DNA of 17,807 nt from Alphaproteobacteria bacterium (GCA_030727085.1 JANRCF010000024.1:1-17807), one strand, 5' to 3'. Numbered from the stretch's first letter, positions 8,068 to 15,174 are shown. The notes: a model not told the origin generated them from the sequence alone. Made by a program: numbers and translations.

Positions 8068-8113
8068 TCGCTATAATGTCCATATAGACATAATAAGGTC
8101 ACTATAATAGTCA
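8068..8113. promoter_or_regulatory. TATAAT pair with a small palindrome
   Basis: CTATAAT occurs at 8071-8077 and again at 8102-8108, 31 nt apart. Between them is a palindrome, ATGTC (8076-8080) with GACAT (8087-8091). The first box overlaps the palindrome, the arrangement of a promoter with an operator. Any transcript would run opposite to the flanking genes; it may instead be an accident of AT-rich DNA. Confidence 0.22.
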
Positions 8114-8599
8114 TCAAATTCCCCCAACATACCAACGTGTTGCAACGGATAACCCAACACTCTTAAGAAAACCAAGCTTAGCTTCATCGTGATCGCCGCA
8201 GGCAACAACCACCTGGGCCGCACCTTTTTCGTGTGCTTCTTGTTTTAGCTGATCAAAAAGAGCCTCCCCAACATCAGGCCACCAATCTGGTTCTTCAACG
8301 CAAAAATCATCAATCATAAGCGTCAATCCGCCAGGGTTATATACTTCGGGCGCAGGCATCAAGCGCCCTATAATAAAACCGACAATTTTTTGATCCTCTG
8401 CAAGCAAGATAATGTGGTCATCTGCATTAAGCAGATGCGTGAACCACTCAGCCTGACGTTCATTCGCATACTCAGAACGCTTCCAAAACTGAGGTTGCAC
8501 TTTCTCATAAAAACGACGCTTTTGATCAGATAGCGCAACAAGTGTGGGTACATCTGACGCGTTAATTGGCCGAATATTAAATCTAGAAAATCCGTTCAT
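8114..8599 (-). CDS. GNAT-family N-acetyltransferase
   Basis: 161 residues from the ATG at 8599, chosen because AAGGA lies 5 nt before it on the coding strand. An ATG 22 codons upstream (8665) lacks a site and adds a segment that is not GNAT-like. The protein begins FNIRPINASDVPTLVAL, the standard first strand and helix of the fold. ILLAEDQKIVGFIIGRLM follows (about 65-82), then LTLMIDDFCVEEPDWWPDVGEALFDQLKQEA (in two parts around residues 93-122), where strand 4 and the pyrophosphate-loop helix that bind acetyl-CoA should be. The usual RxxGxG/A loop is altered to WWPDVGEA. It ends GFLKSVGLSVATRWYVG, the C-terminal GNAT segment. It would acetylate a small molecule or protein amine; the substrate is unknown. 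It is divergent from the outer-membrane protein gene. Confidence 0.85.
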   Translation of the reverse strand: MNGFSRFNIRPINASDVPTLVALSDQKRRFYEKVQPQFWKRSEYANERQAEWFTHLLNADDHIILLAEDQKIVGFIIGRLMPAPEVYNPGGLTLMIDDFCVEEPDWWPDVGEALFDQLKQEAHEKGAAQVVVACGDHDEAKLGFLKSVGLSVATRWYVGGI

Positions 8600-8735
8600 A
8601 TTATTCCTTGCCACATCAAGTTCGAATCCAATATATCGCGTAAAGAGAAACAGAACAAGATTCATGTTTCTATATTAACCAATAATAAGAATAGGACAGA
8701 ATTATTTAATTTAAGTTAATACTTTTCATTATTTA

Positions 8736-8790
8736 TTTACACATTGTTAACAATATAATGATATTGTTTTAGCAAGAGGGAGATATTCAT
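8736..8790 (+). promoter_or_regulatory. Promoter/RBS region of the outer-membrane protein gene
   Basis: A very AT-rich stretch contains TATAAT at 8754-8759 and TTTACA at 8736-8741. The spacing is only 12 nt, so these two boxes may not be partners. A strong ribosome-binding site, GAGGGAG (8776-8782), sits 8 nt before the ATG at 8791. Together with the terminator at 9547 this marks a single-gene, probably well expressed unit. Confidence 0.4.
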
Positions 8791-9516
8791 ATGAATAAGT
8801 TATTATTAGCATCTACGGCTATACTTTCTACGACATTTATCGGAAACGCAACAGCAGAATCATTTAAAGGGGCGTATGTTGGCGCCCAAACAGGTTTAGT
8901 TACAAGCAATACAAAAGCGAATGTTTCAAATGAAAAAGCAACAAACATTCCAAATAGCGCTGGCGCAACCATAAATACTTCTAAAAATTCAACAGGTTTA
9001 GGATATGGTGTATTTGGTGGCTATGGCGTCACAATGAATGATGCATATTACATTGGCGCGGAAGCCTCTATTCAAAATGACACTATAAGTCGCAAAGTGA
9101 ATCAAACTGCAACTGATTCTGGAAGCAATGCTACTTATACGAATACTATAAATTACAAACGCGGAGTTTCTATCGGTGTAGCACCACGTTTAGGCTACAT
9201 CTTTGGAAATAACATGGTTTATGCAAAACCAGGCGTTGAAGTCAGCAAAGATAAAGCGACAGCCGTCGTTTCAGCAACACCTGCTGGCAGCAGCACAATG
9301 TCAAGCTCGACCGTTTCTGTAAGCAAAAAAAATATCGCAATTACACCGGGCGTTGGTTATGAGAAAGCACTTGGACCGCTTCTTTTGCGTACTGAATATA
9401 CGTACAATCGCGGGAAAAAACTTGGGATCAATTCAAATTCTGGACCCGTGACCGAATTAGGAAATGTAGCATATAAAGATCATCGTTTGGCGATCGGTGC
9501 TGCGTACAAGTTCTAG
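8791..9516 (+). CDS. Outer-membrane beta-barrel protein (OmpA/Omp25-like barrel)
   Basis: 241 residues. A signal peptide (MNKLLLASTAILSTTFIGNATA, in effect residues 1-22, with cleavage after ATA) is followed by SFKGAYVGAQTGLV, the usual first barrel strand of the OMP_b-brl family. Alternating aromatic/glycine strands continue through GYGVFGGYGV, YYIGAEASIQND, GVSIGVAPRLGYIFG, MVYAKPGVEVS, IAITPGVGYEKAL and LLLRTEYTYNRG. It ends HRLAIGAAYKF, with the terminal Phe recognised by the Bam machinery. An eight-strand barrel is likely, with long Ser/Thr/Asn-rich surface loops (about residues 40-65 and 165-178). In host-associated alphaproteobacteria such proteins are abundant surface antigens or structural porin-like proteins. 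No OmpA peptidoglycan-binding domain is present. It stands alone, bounded by its own RBS and terminator. Confidence 0.85.
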   Translation: MNKLLLASTAILSTTFIGNATAESFKGAYVGAQTGLVTSNTKANVSNEKATNIPNSAGATINTSKNSTGLGYGVFGGYGVTMNDAYYIGAEASIQNDTISRKVNQTATDSGSNATYTNTINYKRGVSIGVAPRLGYIFGNNMVYAKPGVEVSKDKATAVVSATPAGSSTMSSSTVSVSKKNIAITPGVGYEKALGPLLLRTEYTYNRGKKLGINSNSGPVTELGNVAYKDHRLAIGAAYKF

Positions 9517-9546
9517 TTCGCAAGACTTCTAAGAATCTACAGAAGA

Positions 9547-9574
9547 AACCCGGGGGTTATCCTCGGGGTTTTTT
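9547..9574 (+). terminator. Rho-independent terminator of the outer-membrane protein gene
   Basis: AACCCGGGGG and CCTCGGGGTT pair around the loop TTAT, a 10-bp stem with one mismatch and one wobble, and six T follow. It lies 30 nt after the stop codon of the barrel protein. Confidence 0.85.
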
Positions 9575-9585
9575 ATACACTACCC

Positions 9586-9669
9586 CGTCATTGCTAGCTG
9601 CAAAGAAGCGTGGCAATCTGTGATTTACTGGCACAAAAATCGCCGCGTCGTAAACTCCTCGTGATGACG
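9586..9669. repeat. Imperfect inverted-repeat element, CGTCATTGC type
   Basis: It begins CGTCATTGCTAG and ends CTCGTGATGACG, which pair at 9 of 12 positions. An inner pair, GCGTGGCAAT with ATCGCCGCGT, continues the hairpin using wobble pairs. The motif resembles the dispersed CGTCATTGCGAG...CTCGCAATGACG palindromes known from many genomes of intracellular and other proteobacteria. It lies between two convergent genes. Confidence 0.65.
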
Positions 9670-9683
9670 AATTCATGGCCATT

Positions 9684-10007
9684 CTATTGGTGAACGGCAT
9701 CAGCTTTAAAAACACTTTCTAATCCTGGCGTGAACATATTCACCTCGAACTCGTACACGTGATATTCAATCGCTTTTTGCACGTAAAACGGGTCTTGCTC
9801 TAAAATTTCCATCAATACGGATCGACTTGTTGCACGCGCAAGAATAAGTCCGCCTGCCCGTGGCACTTGCGGTCCTGACACCAGAAATGTTCCATTGTCA
9901 TAATGCTGTTTCAAATAATCCACGTGCGCTGGACGAATCGCTAGAATCGTATCCAGTGGAACAAGATACCGCAGTAAGACAACAAACAACGTTGGGTTCG
10001 ATTTCAT
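9684..10007 (-). CDS. YciI-like (YCII domain) protein
   Basis: 107 residues. The ATG at 10007 has GGGGA 7 nt upstream on the coding strand. The pattern is that of the ferredoxin-like YCII fold: FVVLLRY strand (8-14), RPAHVDYLKQHYDNGTFLVSGP (25-46, with the conserved His28), GGLILARA strand, then the helix with QDPF (71-74), carrying the conserved Asp72. A C-terminal EYHVYEFEV strand follows. Family members have no firmly assigned general function; some related domains act as dehalogenases or isomerases in fused proteins. It is followed downstream by the 9586-9669 repeat, and a palindromic repeat separates it from rluC. Confidence 0.8.
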   Translation of the reverse strand: MKSNPTLFVVLLRYLVPLDTILAIRPAHVDYLKQHYDNGTFLVSGPQVPRAGGLILARATSRSVLMEILEQDPFYVQKAIEYHVYEFEVNMFTPGLESVFKADAVHQ

Positions 10008-10088
10008 TTTATTTTCCCCATAGACAAATGAACTTTGTAAGTATCACAAAAATATAATCCCATCTTTAATACGTATTGAGTACTAAAC

Positions 10089-10157
10089 CCTCAAGATTCG
10101 AGGAGCGCCGTGTATGCTTATACATGAGCACCGCAGATATCGCGGAGAGCTGCAGTA
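10089..10157. repeat. Dispersed palindromic element, third copy of the tRNA-Cys-side repeat family
   Basis: The core (…GCGCCGTGTATGCTTATACATGAGCACCGCAGATAT… around 10104-10140, given here only as a pattern) follows the same plan as the two 121-bp units at 14637-14878. It has a small inverted repeat (TGTAT-gctt-ATACA), then ATGAGCACCGCAGA and a GCAG-ending tail. The stem bases change in step (GTAC in the other copies, GTAT/ATAC here), which suggests selection for pairing. It lies just beyond the stop of rluC. Confidence 0.65.
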
Positions 10158-10180
10158 ATCGAAATGTAATATGCTGGGAT

Positions 10181-11146
10181 TTAAGCAAAATGTTCCCAAT
10201 TAATCCCATTGCGCGACAACGTCTCCACCATATGTTCTGGCGGGGGCGCAGTAAACGTCAATGTCTCACCATCCACACTTTTAAGCTTTATTGACCGTGC
10301 GTGAAGATGCAGCTTTTCAACATCTTTAAATCCATCCCGAAGACCGTATTTACCGTCCCCCCGAATAGGGTTTCCAAACCACGCCGTATGCACGCGCAAT
10401 TGATGGGTGCGCCCCGTTAATGGCTTAAGTTCCATCCAACTAAAATCAGAAAATGATTTCACAACACGGTAATTTGTCTGTGCCTTTTTTCCAAGCTTTG
10501 TATCAACAGCCATCGTTTCGCCGCCGCGTCCTGGGCGCTCAATTTTAGCAATTGGTGCGTCAATCAATCCATGCAATGGTGATGCTCGCCCATGACAAAC
10601 AGCCCAATACACCTTGTCCATTACATGTTCCTTAAACTGTGCTGCTAAGTTATTCGCAGCCTTCAACGTCTTGGCAACCACCAACACACCGCTTGTATCA
10701 CGATCAAGGCGATGCACTAACCGTGGCTGCACTTTGGGGCAATAGAACTGCTGGTACGCCTTTAGCAATCGATCGATATGCTGGTGCGTATCAGTCCCCC
10801 CTTGCGTCGCCAAGCCAGACGGTTTATTCAAAATCAATAGCTCTTCATCTTCCCAAATAATAAAAGATGCCAGTTGATCCGCCTCAGCCTTTGTTGGCAA
10901 GACTATCTGAAGATTCAAAGGCGACTTATCTTGTTTTGTCATGATATCAGCCACAACCGACTTAATCTGAATTGTGTCAAATTCATTCACGCGAAACGAT
11001 GATTCCACTTTTTTATCATTCACAAGAATATCTTTTGACCGCAGCCATTTTTCAATTTGCCCTTGCGTCACGGTTGGGAATTCACGCTTTAGCCAACGGT
11101 CTACGCGCGTGGCAGGACAGTTTTCAATGATAAATGATTTATACAT
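10181..11146 (-). CDS. rluC: RluA-family pseudouridine synthase, RluC type
   Basis: 321 residues from the ATG at 11146; GGAG lies 10 nt upstream, and the longer frame that begins at 11176 adds nothing family-like. An N-terminal S4 RNA-binding domain (about 14-62, RVDRWLKREFP...QIEKWLRSKDILVNDKKV) is followed by the RluA catalytic domain. The signature is LVHRLDRDTSG with catalytic Asp148, plus ILNKPSGLATQGG and LKPLTGRTHQLRVH. It isomerises specific uridines in 23S rRNA to pseudouridine; RluC-type enzymes act on positions 955, 2504 and 2580 (E. coli numbering). The RluC assignment over RluD rests on the S4 domain form and the KYGLRDGF segment and is moderately sure. Upstream it is separated from popZ by an inverted repeat and a short unexplained open frame. 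Confidence 0.88.
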   Translation of the reverse strand: MYKSFIIENCPATRVDRWLKREFPTVTQGQIEKWLRSKDILVNDKKVESSFRVNEFDTIQIKSVVADIMTKQDKSPLNLQIVLPTKAEADQLASFIIWEDEELLILNKPSGLATQGGTDTHQHIDRLLKAYQQFYCPKVQPRLVHRLDRDTSGVLVVAKTLKAANNLAAQFKEHVMDKVYWAVCHGRASPLHGLIDAPIAKIERPGRGGETMAVDTKLGKKAQTNYRVVKSFSDFSWMELKPLTGRTHQLRVHTAWFGNPIRGDGKYGLRDGFKDVEKLHLHARSIKLKSVDGETLTFTAPPPEHMVETLSRNGINWEHFA

Positions 11147-11213
11147 AAGGTGGATACTCCTCGTGATTGTGTGCATACAAGCAACTGCAATCCGGAAAAA
11201 AATTATTACACAC

Positions 11214-11314
11214 TGTCATTCACGCTTGGCTGTGAATCCAGGGTATTTCAAGTTACACTAAATCAAGAATTTGAGCTATACATTTTCTGGATTCCCAGCT
11301 GCGCTGGAATGACA
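11214..11314. repeat. Long inverted repeat, TGTCATTC...GAATGACA type
   Basis: The left arm, 11214-11241, starts TGTCATTC and ends GAATCCAG. The right arm, 11287-11314, is its inverse, starting CTGGATTC and ending GAATGACA. 22 of 28 positions match, with both 8-bp ends perfect, around a 45-nt loop. The right arm also contains its own small hairpin (CCAGC-TGC-GCTGG). This TGTCATTCCAGC…GCTGGAATGACA pattern is a common dispersed intergenic repeat of low-GC alphaproteobacteria. It lies between rluC and popZ. Confidence 0.75.
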
Positions 11315-11461
11315 ATAGTAATTGGGAACAACAATAGCCATGCCAAATTTAGAAATGCTCTGCACTAAACGAGCAATGGTTTGAGGATCGGGGTTTACAT
11401 CTGTAAATGAGCACGGAAAAGGCAGAAGATCGTCACAGCAATCTACATTCCTGAATTCGGC
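11276..11461 (-). pseudogene. Open frame after popZ, possible gene remnant
   Basis: Immediately after the popZ stop, in the same frame, 61 sense codons stay open before a TAG. The translation includes FTDVNPDPQTIARLVQS and KFGMAIVVP, which has a protein-like composition rather than a random one. Its last part runs through the right arm of the inverted repeat, which supplies the end. In many alphaproteobacteria valS follows popZ; this is not a ValS N-terminus. It could be the remains of a gene cut by the repeat, or chance. I do not recognise the family. Confidence 0.25.
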
Positions 11462-12109
11462 TTACCCCTTCGTAATTCGCTCAATCTCTCGCGTTACCAT
11501 GCGTTCTACCATCGGCGGCAAATTACGATCAAGCCACTCGCGAATCATTGGTCTGGCAAGGCTTTCAAACAGCTGATCCAACGTTGGGTTCACGCCTGAC
11601 GTTGGAATAGGATCCTGCTTTGGCGTCTTTGACGTAGACGCATCACGCAACCGCGCAAATGATTCCATTGTTGTCGCTAATGTTTTGTCAGACACCAAAC
11701 CATCAGCACTTGATTTAGGCACTGCATTTGATTGCCTTGGTGGCGCTGCAGGCGCAGAGCGCGTAACGCGTGGCTCTTGCTTGTTTGCATCAAAAGAACC
11801 CTTCATGACAGGCTCCTCCGTCCACAATAAGGACTCTTGCCTTTCTTCACGAACGGTATCCTCATTCAAGCGCGCAACCTCTTCTTGATTCGGTATATCA
11901 AGACGCGGCGTAATACGTTGCGTATGTGGTTCTTCGTCCATATTCAATTGAGGCCTACCAAGCAACGGATCAAGGGGCTTTGGCTCATCTTTTTTAGCAG
12001 ACTCTACCTTTTGAGTAGGCTCATCCGACGACACATAACGACGAATAGACGCTAAAATTTCATCCATTGACATTTCTTGATCATCATCGTTGTGATTTGA
12101 TGTGGTCAT
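11462..12109 (-). CDS. popZ: PopZ-like polar organising protein (DUF2497)
   Basis: 215 residues. It has the hallmark N-terminal helix SMDEILASIRRYVSSD (14-29) and the C-terminal helices TLDQLFESLARPMIREWL then DRNLPPMVERMVTREIERI (about 176-212). The charged, Pro/Glu/Gln-rich disordered linker joins them, which is the PopZ architecture. PopZ forms a self-assembled cytoplasmic network at cell poles. There it anchors the centromere complex (ParB-parS) and recruits cell-cycle regulators, through the N-terminal helix for clients and the C-terminal part for oligomerisation. The linker of about 145 residues is in the normal range. The ATG at 12109 follows the tolC stop by 28 nt on the coding strand, with AAGG upstream, so it is probably co-transcribed with tolC, the usual alphaproteobacterial order. 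Confidence 0.9.
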   Translation of the reverse strand: MTTSNHNDDDQEMSMDEILASIRRYVSSDEPTQKVESAKKDEPKPLDPLLGRPQLNMDEEPHTQRITPRLDIPNQEEVARLNEDTVREERQESLLWTEEPVMKGSFDANKQEPRVTRSAPAAPPRQSNAVPKSSADGLVSDKTLATTMESFARLRDASTSKTPKQDPIPTSGVNPTLDQLFESLARPMIREWLDRNLPPMVERMVTREIERITKG

Positions 12110-12137
12110 ACGCCCGTACCTTTTTTAATCATTATTA

Positions 12138-13610
12138 TTAAAACCCAACACTAATGTTATCATAATGCGCCACAGGGTCAAAATAATTAACCGTCAGCTT
12201 CATCGCCTTTGCATGTAATCCACCAAGCAGACTAACCATTTGATACGCATATTGAAAGAAACTCTTTTCAGCCTCAATAAGCCCTAGCTGTGCATTAACA
12301 AGCTCGGCCTGCGCGTTCAATACATCAAGCAATACCTTGGTTCCGACTTCCATTTCTTGACGCGTTGCCCCAAGTGCGACTTCAGCAGCTTTGACCTGTT
12401 TTTTATAATTATCAATATTTGTTTTTGCCGCATGATATGACTCAAACGTTAATTTTACTGCACCAGTGATTTCCGTCTTTGCACCCTCTATCGCAATCCG
12501 CTTTGAAACAGCTGTATCATGCAGTTCACGTTTCTTTGATGAATAACGACCACCCGAATACAAATTATACGACATATAAACACCAACAGAATGATCCGTT
12601 ACGTTATTTGAATAGCGTGTATCGCCCCCGGCATATAAATTCCGCGCACTTGATTCTTCACGTTGTGATTTTGCACGCAGATCAACACGTGGTAAATAAT
12701 GTTTTCCTTCGACTTCGTCAATATCAGCCTTGGCTGCTTTATGGTCAAATTGCGCCTTTATAACAGAGGGGTTATTGTCAGTCGCGATTGAAATAGACGC
12801 CTGTAACGTTTGCGGCAAATTCATTGGTGCATTTGGTTTTACAATATTAATAACTTCAGTTCCAATCAATGCTGCCAGCTTTGCCTTTGCACCAATTACA
12901 TCAGCCTCTTCTGTACGCAACTTAGCTTCAGCCCCAGCAAGTTTTGATTCAGCGATTGCAACCTGCGTTAAAGGCTCTTCCCCAATACTGTGCTTTTCGA
13001 ATGCCGTTTCATAACTTTTTTTCAAAGCAGCTTGGTTTGCTTTATACACGTCAACTTTTGACGTTTTATCAATTAAATCAAGATACGCTTTTATAACTTC
13101 TAAAAAAATATTTTGTTCAGTCGACAACAACTCTGCCCACAAGCCACGAATGCTTTGATCCGCCGACAAAACTGCTGCCATGGTGGAACCACCAGCAAAC
13201 AAATTTTGCTCGATGGTTATAGAACCACTACGAGCGCTCGTTCGTGAAGAGCTCGCAGTACGATGAGGATCCCTATCCTTAGCAGAACCAGAGGTAAGTG
13301 ATTTATTTCCCTTAAATCCAACTTCAGATGTTACAGACGGCAAAAAATCAGCTTTTGCTTGTGCAATTTTTTCATGTCTGAACATCAATTCTTGACGCTT
13401 TTGCAACAGCCCAGGGTTATTGACATACGCTGCGGCAAGCGCATCGGCTAATGTTGATACAGGAGCATGTGAAGGCGCAACAAGTGACCCCTTCGTTTCA
13501 ACAACGGCAACATCTGTTGACACGACTTCAGGTGCAGTTAGGCCTTTTGCAGCCATCACAGGCGCCGCCAAGACGCATCCCACACACAAGAAAAGGCTTA
13601 AATTTTTCAT
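12138..13610 (-). CDS. tolC: TolC-family outer-membrane efflux/secretion channel
   Basis: 490 residues. The signal peptide (MKNLSLFLCVGCVLAAPVMA, 1-20) is followed by a poorly conserved stretch of about 30 residues. Two homologous OEP repeats then appear: STLADALAAAYVNNPGLLQKR (about 52-72) with VTSEVGFKG and ITIEQNLFAGG, and later DNNPSVIKAQFDHKAAKADI with YLPRVDLRAKSQ, MSYNLYSGG and VLLDVLNAQAELVNAQLGLIEAE. The paired LFAGG and LYSGG turns mark the beta-barrel strands. The long heptad helices form the periplasmic tunnel. As a trimer it would connect type I secretion or RND efflux systems to the outside. Length matches the family (about 450-490). It is the middle gene of the PIMT-like / tolC / popZ cluster. 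TTGGATACGTT precedes the ATG; no strong Shine-Dalgarno is seen. Confidence 0.92.
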   Translation of the reverse strand: MKNLSLFLCVGCVLAAPVMAAKGLTAPEVVSTDVAVVETKGSLVAPSHAPVSTLADALAAAYVNNPGLLQKRQELMFRHEKIAQAKADFLPSVTSEVGFKGNKSLTSGSAKDRDPHRTASSSRTSARSGSITIEQNLFAGGSTMAAVLSADQSIRGLWAELLSTEQNIFLEVIKAYLDLIDKTSKVDVYKANQAALKKSYETAFEKHSIGEEPLTQVAIAESKLAGAEAKLRTEEADVIGAKAKLAALIGTEVINIVKPNAPMNLPQTLQASISIATDNNPSVIKAQFDHKAAKADIDEVEGKHYLPRVDLRAKSQREESSARNLYAGGDTRYSNNVTDHSVGVYMSYNLYSGGRYSSKKRELHDTAVSKRIAIEGAKTEITGAVKLTFESYHAAKTNIDNYKKQVKAAEVALGATRQEMEVGTKVLLDVLNAQAELVNAQLGLIEAEKSFFQYAYQMVSLLGGLHAKAMKLTVNYFDPVAHYDNISVGF

Positions 13611-13705
13611 AACGTATCCAATTTATTATTAAGTGTTAAAAATTTTCTGTATGATCCAAGAACACATCGTCATTGCACCTAATTTGCGCTCCATTATTCC
13701 TGATT

Positions 13706-13736
13706 TGTCATCCCCGGGCTTGACCCGGGGATGACA
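13706..13736. repeat. Perfect 13-bp-stem palindrome of the CCCGGGTCAAG module family
   Basis: TGTCATCCCCGGG and its exact complement flank the loop CTTGA. This is the same stem and loop as the modules near the GIY-YIG gene (for example 15175-15206) but with longer outer pairing. It lies between the methyltransferase-like gene and tolC, where such a hairpin could attenuate read-through. Confidence 0.85.
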
Positions 13737-13748
13737 CAAGAGCTATGC

Positions 13749-13803
13749 CTGGATCCCCGACTCCGCCCTCGGCCTACGGCCGTGGCGAGTCGCGGGGATG
13801 ACA
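13749..13803. repeat. Second, bulged hairpin next to the 13706 palindrome
   Basis: It opens CTGGATCCCCG and closes CGGGGATGACA. The stem continues ACTCCGCC with GGCGAGT (bulges), and GGCC/GGCC sits at the tip. This is the longer form of the same dispersed family, here 12 nt from the perfect short form. Together the pair fill most of the 264-nt gap upstream of tolC. Confidence 0.7.
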
Positions 13804-13874
13804 AGGAACAGCTAGAATGATAAAGAAATGACCACAAACACACAAAACCTCAACATCTATTCTAACGACTTTCG

Positions 13875-14543
13875 TCAAAAATGGAATGCCTCATTTTGCG
13901 TATTCGATGTGTTTAATCGCGGCAAGTGTAACTGACATACGATGCGCGGCGGTAAAAACACACCATCCTCATTCTTTTTTAGCACAACCCCTTCGCACAA
14001 CGGCGCCCCAAGCGTTACTGAATTGCCTTGCATCACACGCACAAATGCAATCCGCCCACCCGGCAAAAGCTTATCCAACACAGGCTGTTTTATGGCATCC
14101 AATGAACCGCCATCCATCAAAATGACATCAACAGGCCGAACACTTAGCGTTGGAACCGGTGTTATGATCGCGTCGCCACGTGTAGCATCAATCAATCGCA
14201 CAAATAAAACACTATCGCTTTCAAAGGCCTCAACGCTACTGCTCAGTTGAGACAAAAGCGTTGCGCTATAGCCCGCACCAGCACTAACGACGCACGCAGA
14301 CTCATGCGCCTGAATATCGAGCGCTTGCAGCAACCGCGCAAGGACAAAAAAAGGCAATTCGCACCGACGTTTGAGAGGAATTGGTGCATCACCATACGCC
14401 ACATCAGCAACGGCTGGCGGCAGAAATGGTACACGATTCACCAAACAAAGCGCCGCCGCTACCTGGTGCGACAAAACGCCATGCGGCCGCACTTGCTGAA
14501 ACAAAATCGATTCAATATCATGTTCTGCTGAAAATACATTCAT
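13875..14543 (-). CDS. Protein-L-isoaspartate O-methyltransferase-like protein
   Basis: 222 residues from the ATG at 14543 (a TTG two codons earlier is less likely). It resembles the PIMT relative found before tolC in many alphaproteobacteria: QVRPHGVLSHQVAAALCLVNRVPFLPP, here cited in parts (about residues 18-45), then DVAYGDAPIPLKRRCELPFFVLARLLQAL. The SAM-binding motif I equivalent is ACVVSAGAGYSATLLSQL (about 85-102), then VDVILMDGGSLDAI. The family repairs isoaspartyl residues by methyl transfer from SAM. The N-terminal segment is diverged from classical Pcm, and the GRxL loop is changed to KRRCELP, so activity on isoaspartate is uncertain. The frame is intact and has neighbour-like base use. 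A 264-nt repeat-filled gap separates it from tolC, so it may be a separate transcript. Confidence 0.75.
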   Translation of the reverse strand: MNVFSAEHDIESILFQQVRPHGVLSHQVAAALCLVNRVPFLPPAVADVAYGDAPIPLKRRCELPFFVLARLLQALDIQAHESACVVSAGAGYSATLLSQLSSSVEAFESDSVLFVRLIDATRGDAIITPVPTLSVRPVDVILMDGGSLDAIKQPVLDKLLPGGRIAFVRVMQGNSVTLGAPLCEGVVLKKNEDGVFLPPRIVCQLHLPRLNTSNTQNEAFHF

Positions 14544-14636
14544 CCACAAACTTTCTGTAAATTCACTTGACCAAAAGCCCTTGTAACGACTATAAATGAA
14601 AAAGTATGATAAATTCTAGTGATTTATCTATATGCT

Positions 14637-14757
14637 CTAAGTGGTTTGGGATCATTGCTAGGTGATCAAGTAGCGAAGCACGGAGTGTACACTTGTACAT
14701 GAGTACTGCAGAATACGCTGATCAACGCAGCAAGGGCACAAAACAGGACGAGCTGTC
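14637..14757. repeat. 121-bp tandem repeat, unit 1
   Basis: Begins CTAAGTGGTTTGGGATCATT. It contains the small inverted repeat TGTACA-ct-TGTACA and then ATGAGTACTGCAGAATACGC. It is about 90% identical to unit 2, which follows without a gap. Neither unit has a sustained reading frame I would call. Confidence 0.9.
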
Positions 14758-14878
14758 CTAAGTGGTTTGAGATCATTGTTAGGCGATCAAGTATCGAAGC
14801 ACGAAATGTACACGTGTACATGAGCACTGCAGAATACGCTGATCAACGCAGCAAGGGCACAAAACACGACGAGCAATG
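14758..14878. repeat. 121-bp tandem repeat, unit 2, abutting tRNA-Cys
   Basis: Same module as unit 1, with about ten substitutions before the last few bases. Its inverted repeat is a perfect 14-bp palindrome, TGTACACGTGTACA. The unit ends one base before the first base of tRNA-Cys, so the tRNA promoter must lie inside the repeat or the tRNA is part of the repeat's transcript. The 14544-14879 gap holds only these units plus about 90 nt of AT-rich sequence. Confidence 0.9.
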
Positions 14879-14879
14879 A

Positions 14880-14953
14880 GGCCGGTTGGCAGAATGGTTA
14901 TGCAAAGGATTGCAAATCCTTCTATATCGGTTCGATTCCGGTACCGGCCTCCA
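14880..14953 (+). tRNA. tRNA-Cys (anticodon GCA)
   Basis: The acceptor stem is GGCCGGT with ACCGGCC. The anticodon stem is AAGGA/TCCTT around TTGCAAA, giving anticodon GCA. The T arm contains GGTTCGATTCC. The discriminator base is T and the CCA end is encoded (14951-14953). It reads both cysteine codons. Confidence 0.96.
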
Positions 14954-15022
14954 TCTTTCGTCGCGCACAGCGCTATGGCGAGACGTCACAACTCTTTTTT
15001 ATGCATTCCCAACGACCTTTTT

Positions 15023-15055
15023 TGTGTATTCCCCAGTCACCGACCCGGGGATCTT
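15023..15055. repeat. 32-nt stem-loop module, degenerate copy F
   Basis: Outer TGTGTATTCCCC and GGGGATCTT are kept, but the inner stem is disrupted (AGTCACCGACCC). It reads in the same direction as the copy at 15175. It is preceded by a CCAACGACCTTTTTTGTG stretch that recurs at about 15140 and 15162. Confidence 0.6.
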
Positions 15056-15061
15056 GCATTT

Positions 15062-15093
15062 TAGACCCGCGGATCACGTCCGCGGGATACACA
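15062..15093. repeat. 32-nt stem-loop module, copy D
   Basis: TAGA, an 8-bp stem CCCGCGGA with TCCGCGGG, loop TCACG, then ATACACA. Flanks, stem length and loop length equal those of the 15508 copy, but three stem pairs differ with both partners changed. Confidence 0.8.
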
Positions 15094-15174
15094 GGAGGGA
15101 TTAATAATGCATTCCAGCAGACACACCTCGTGCATTCCCCCACGACCTTTTTTGTGTATTCTCAACGACTTTTT

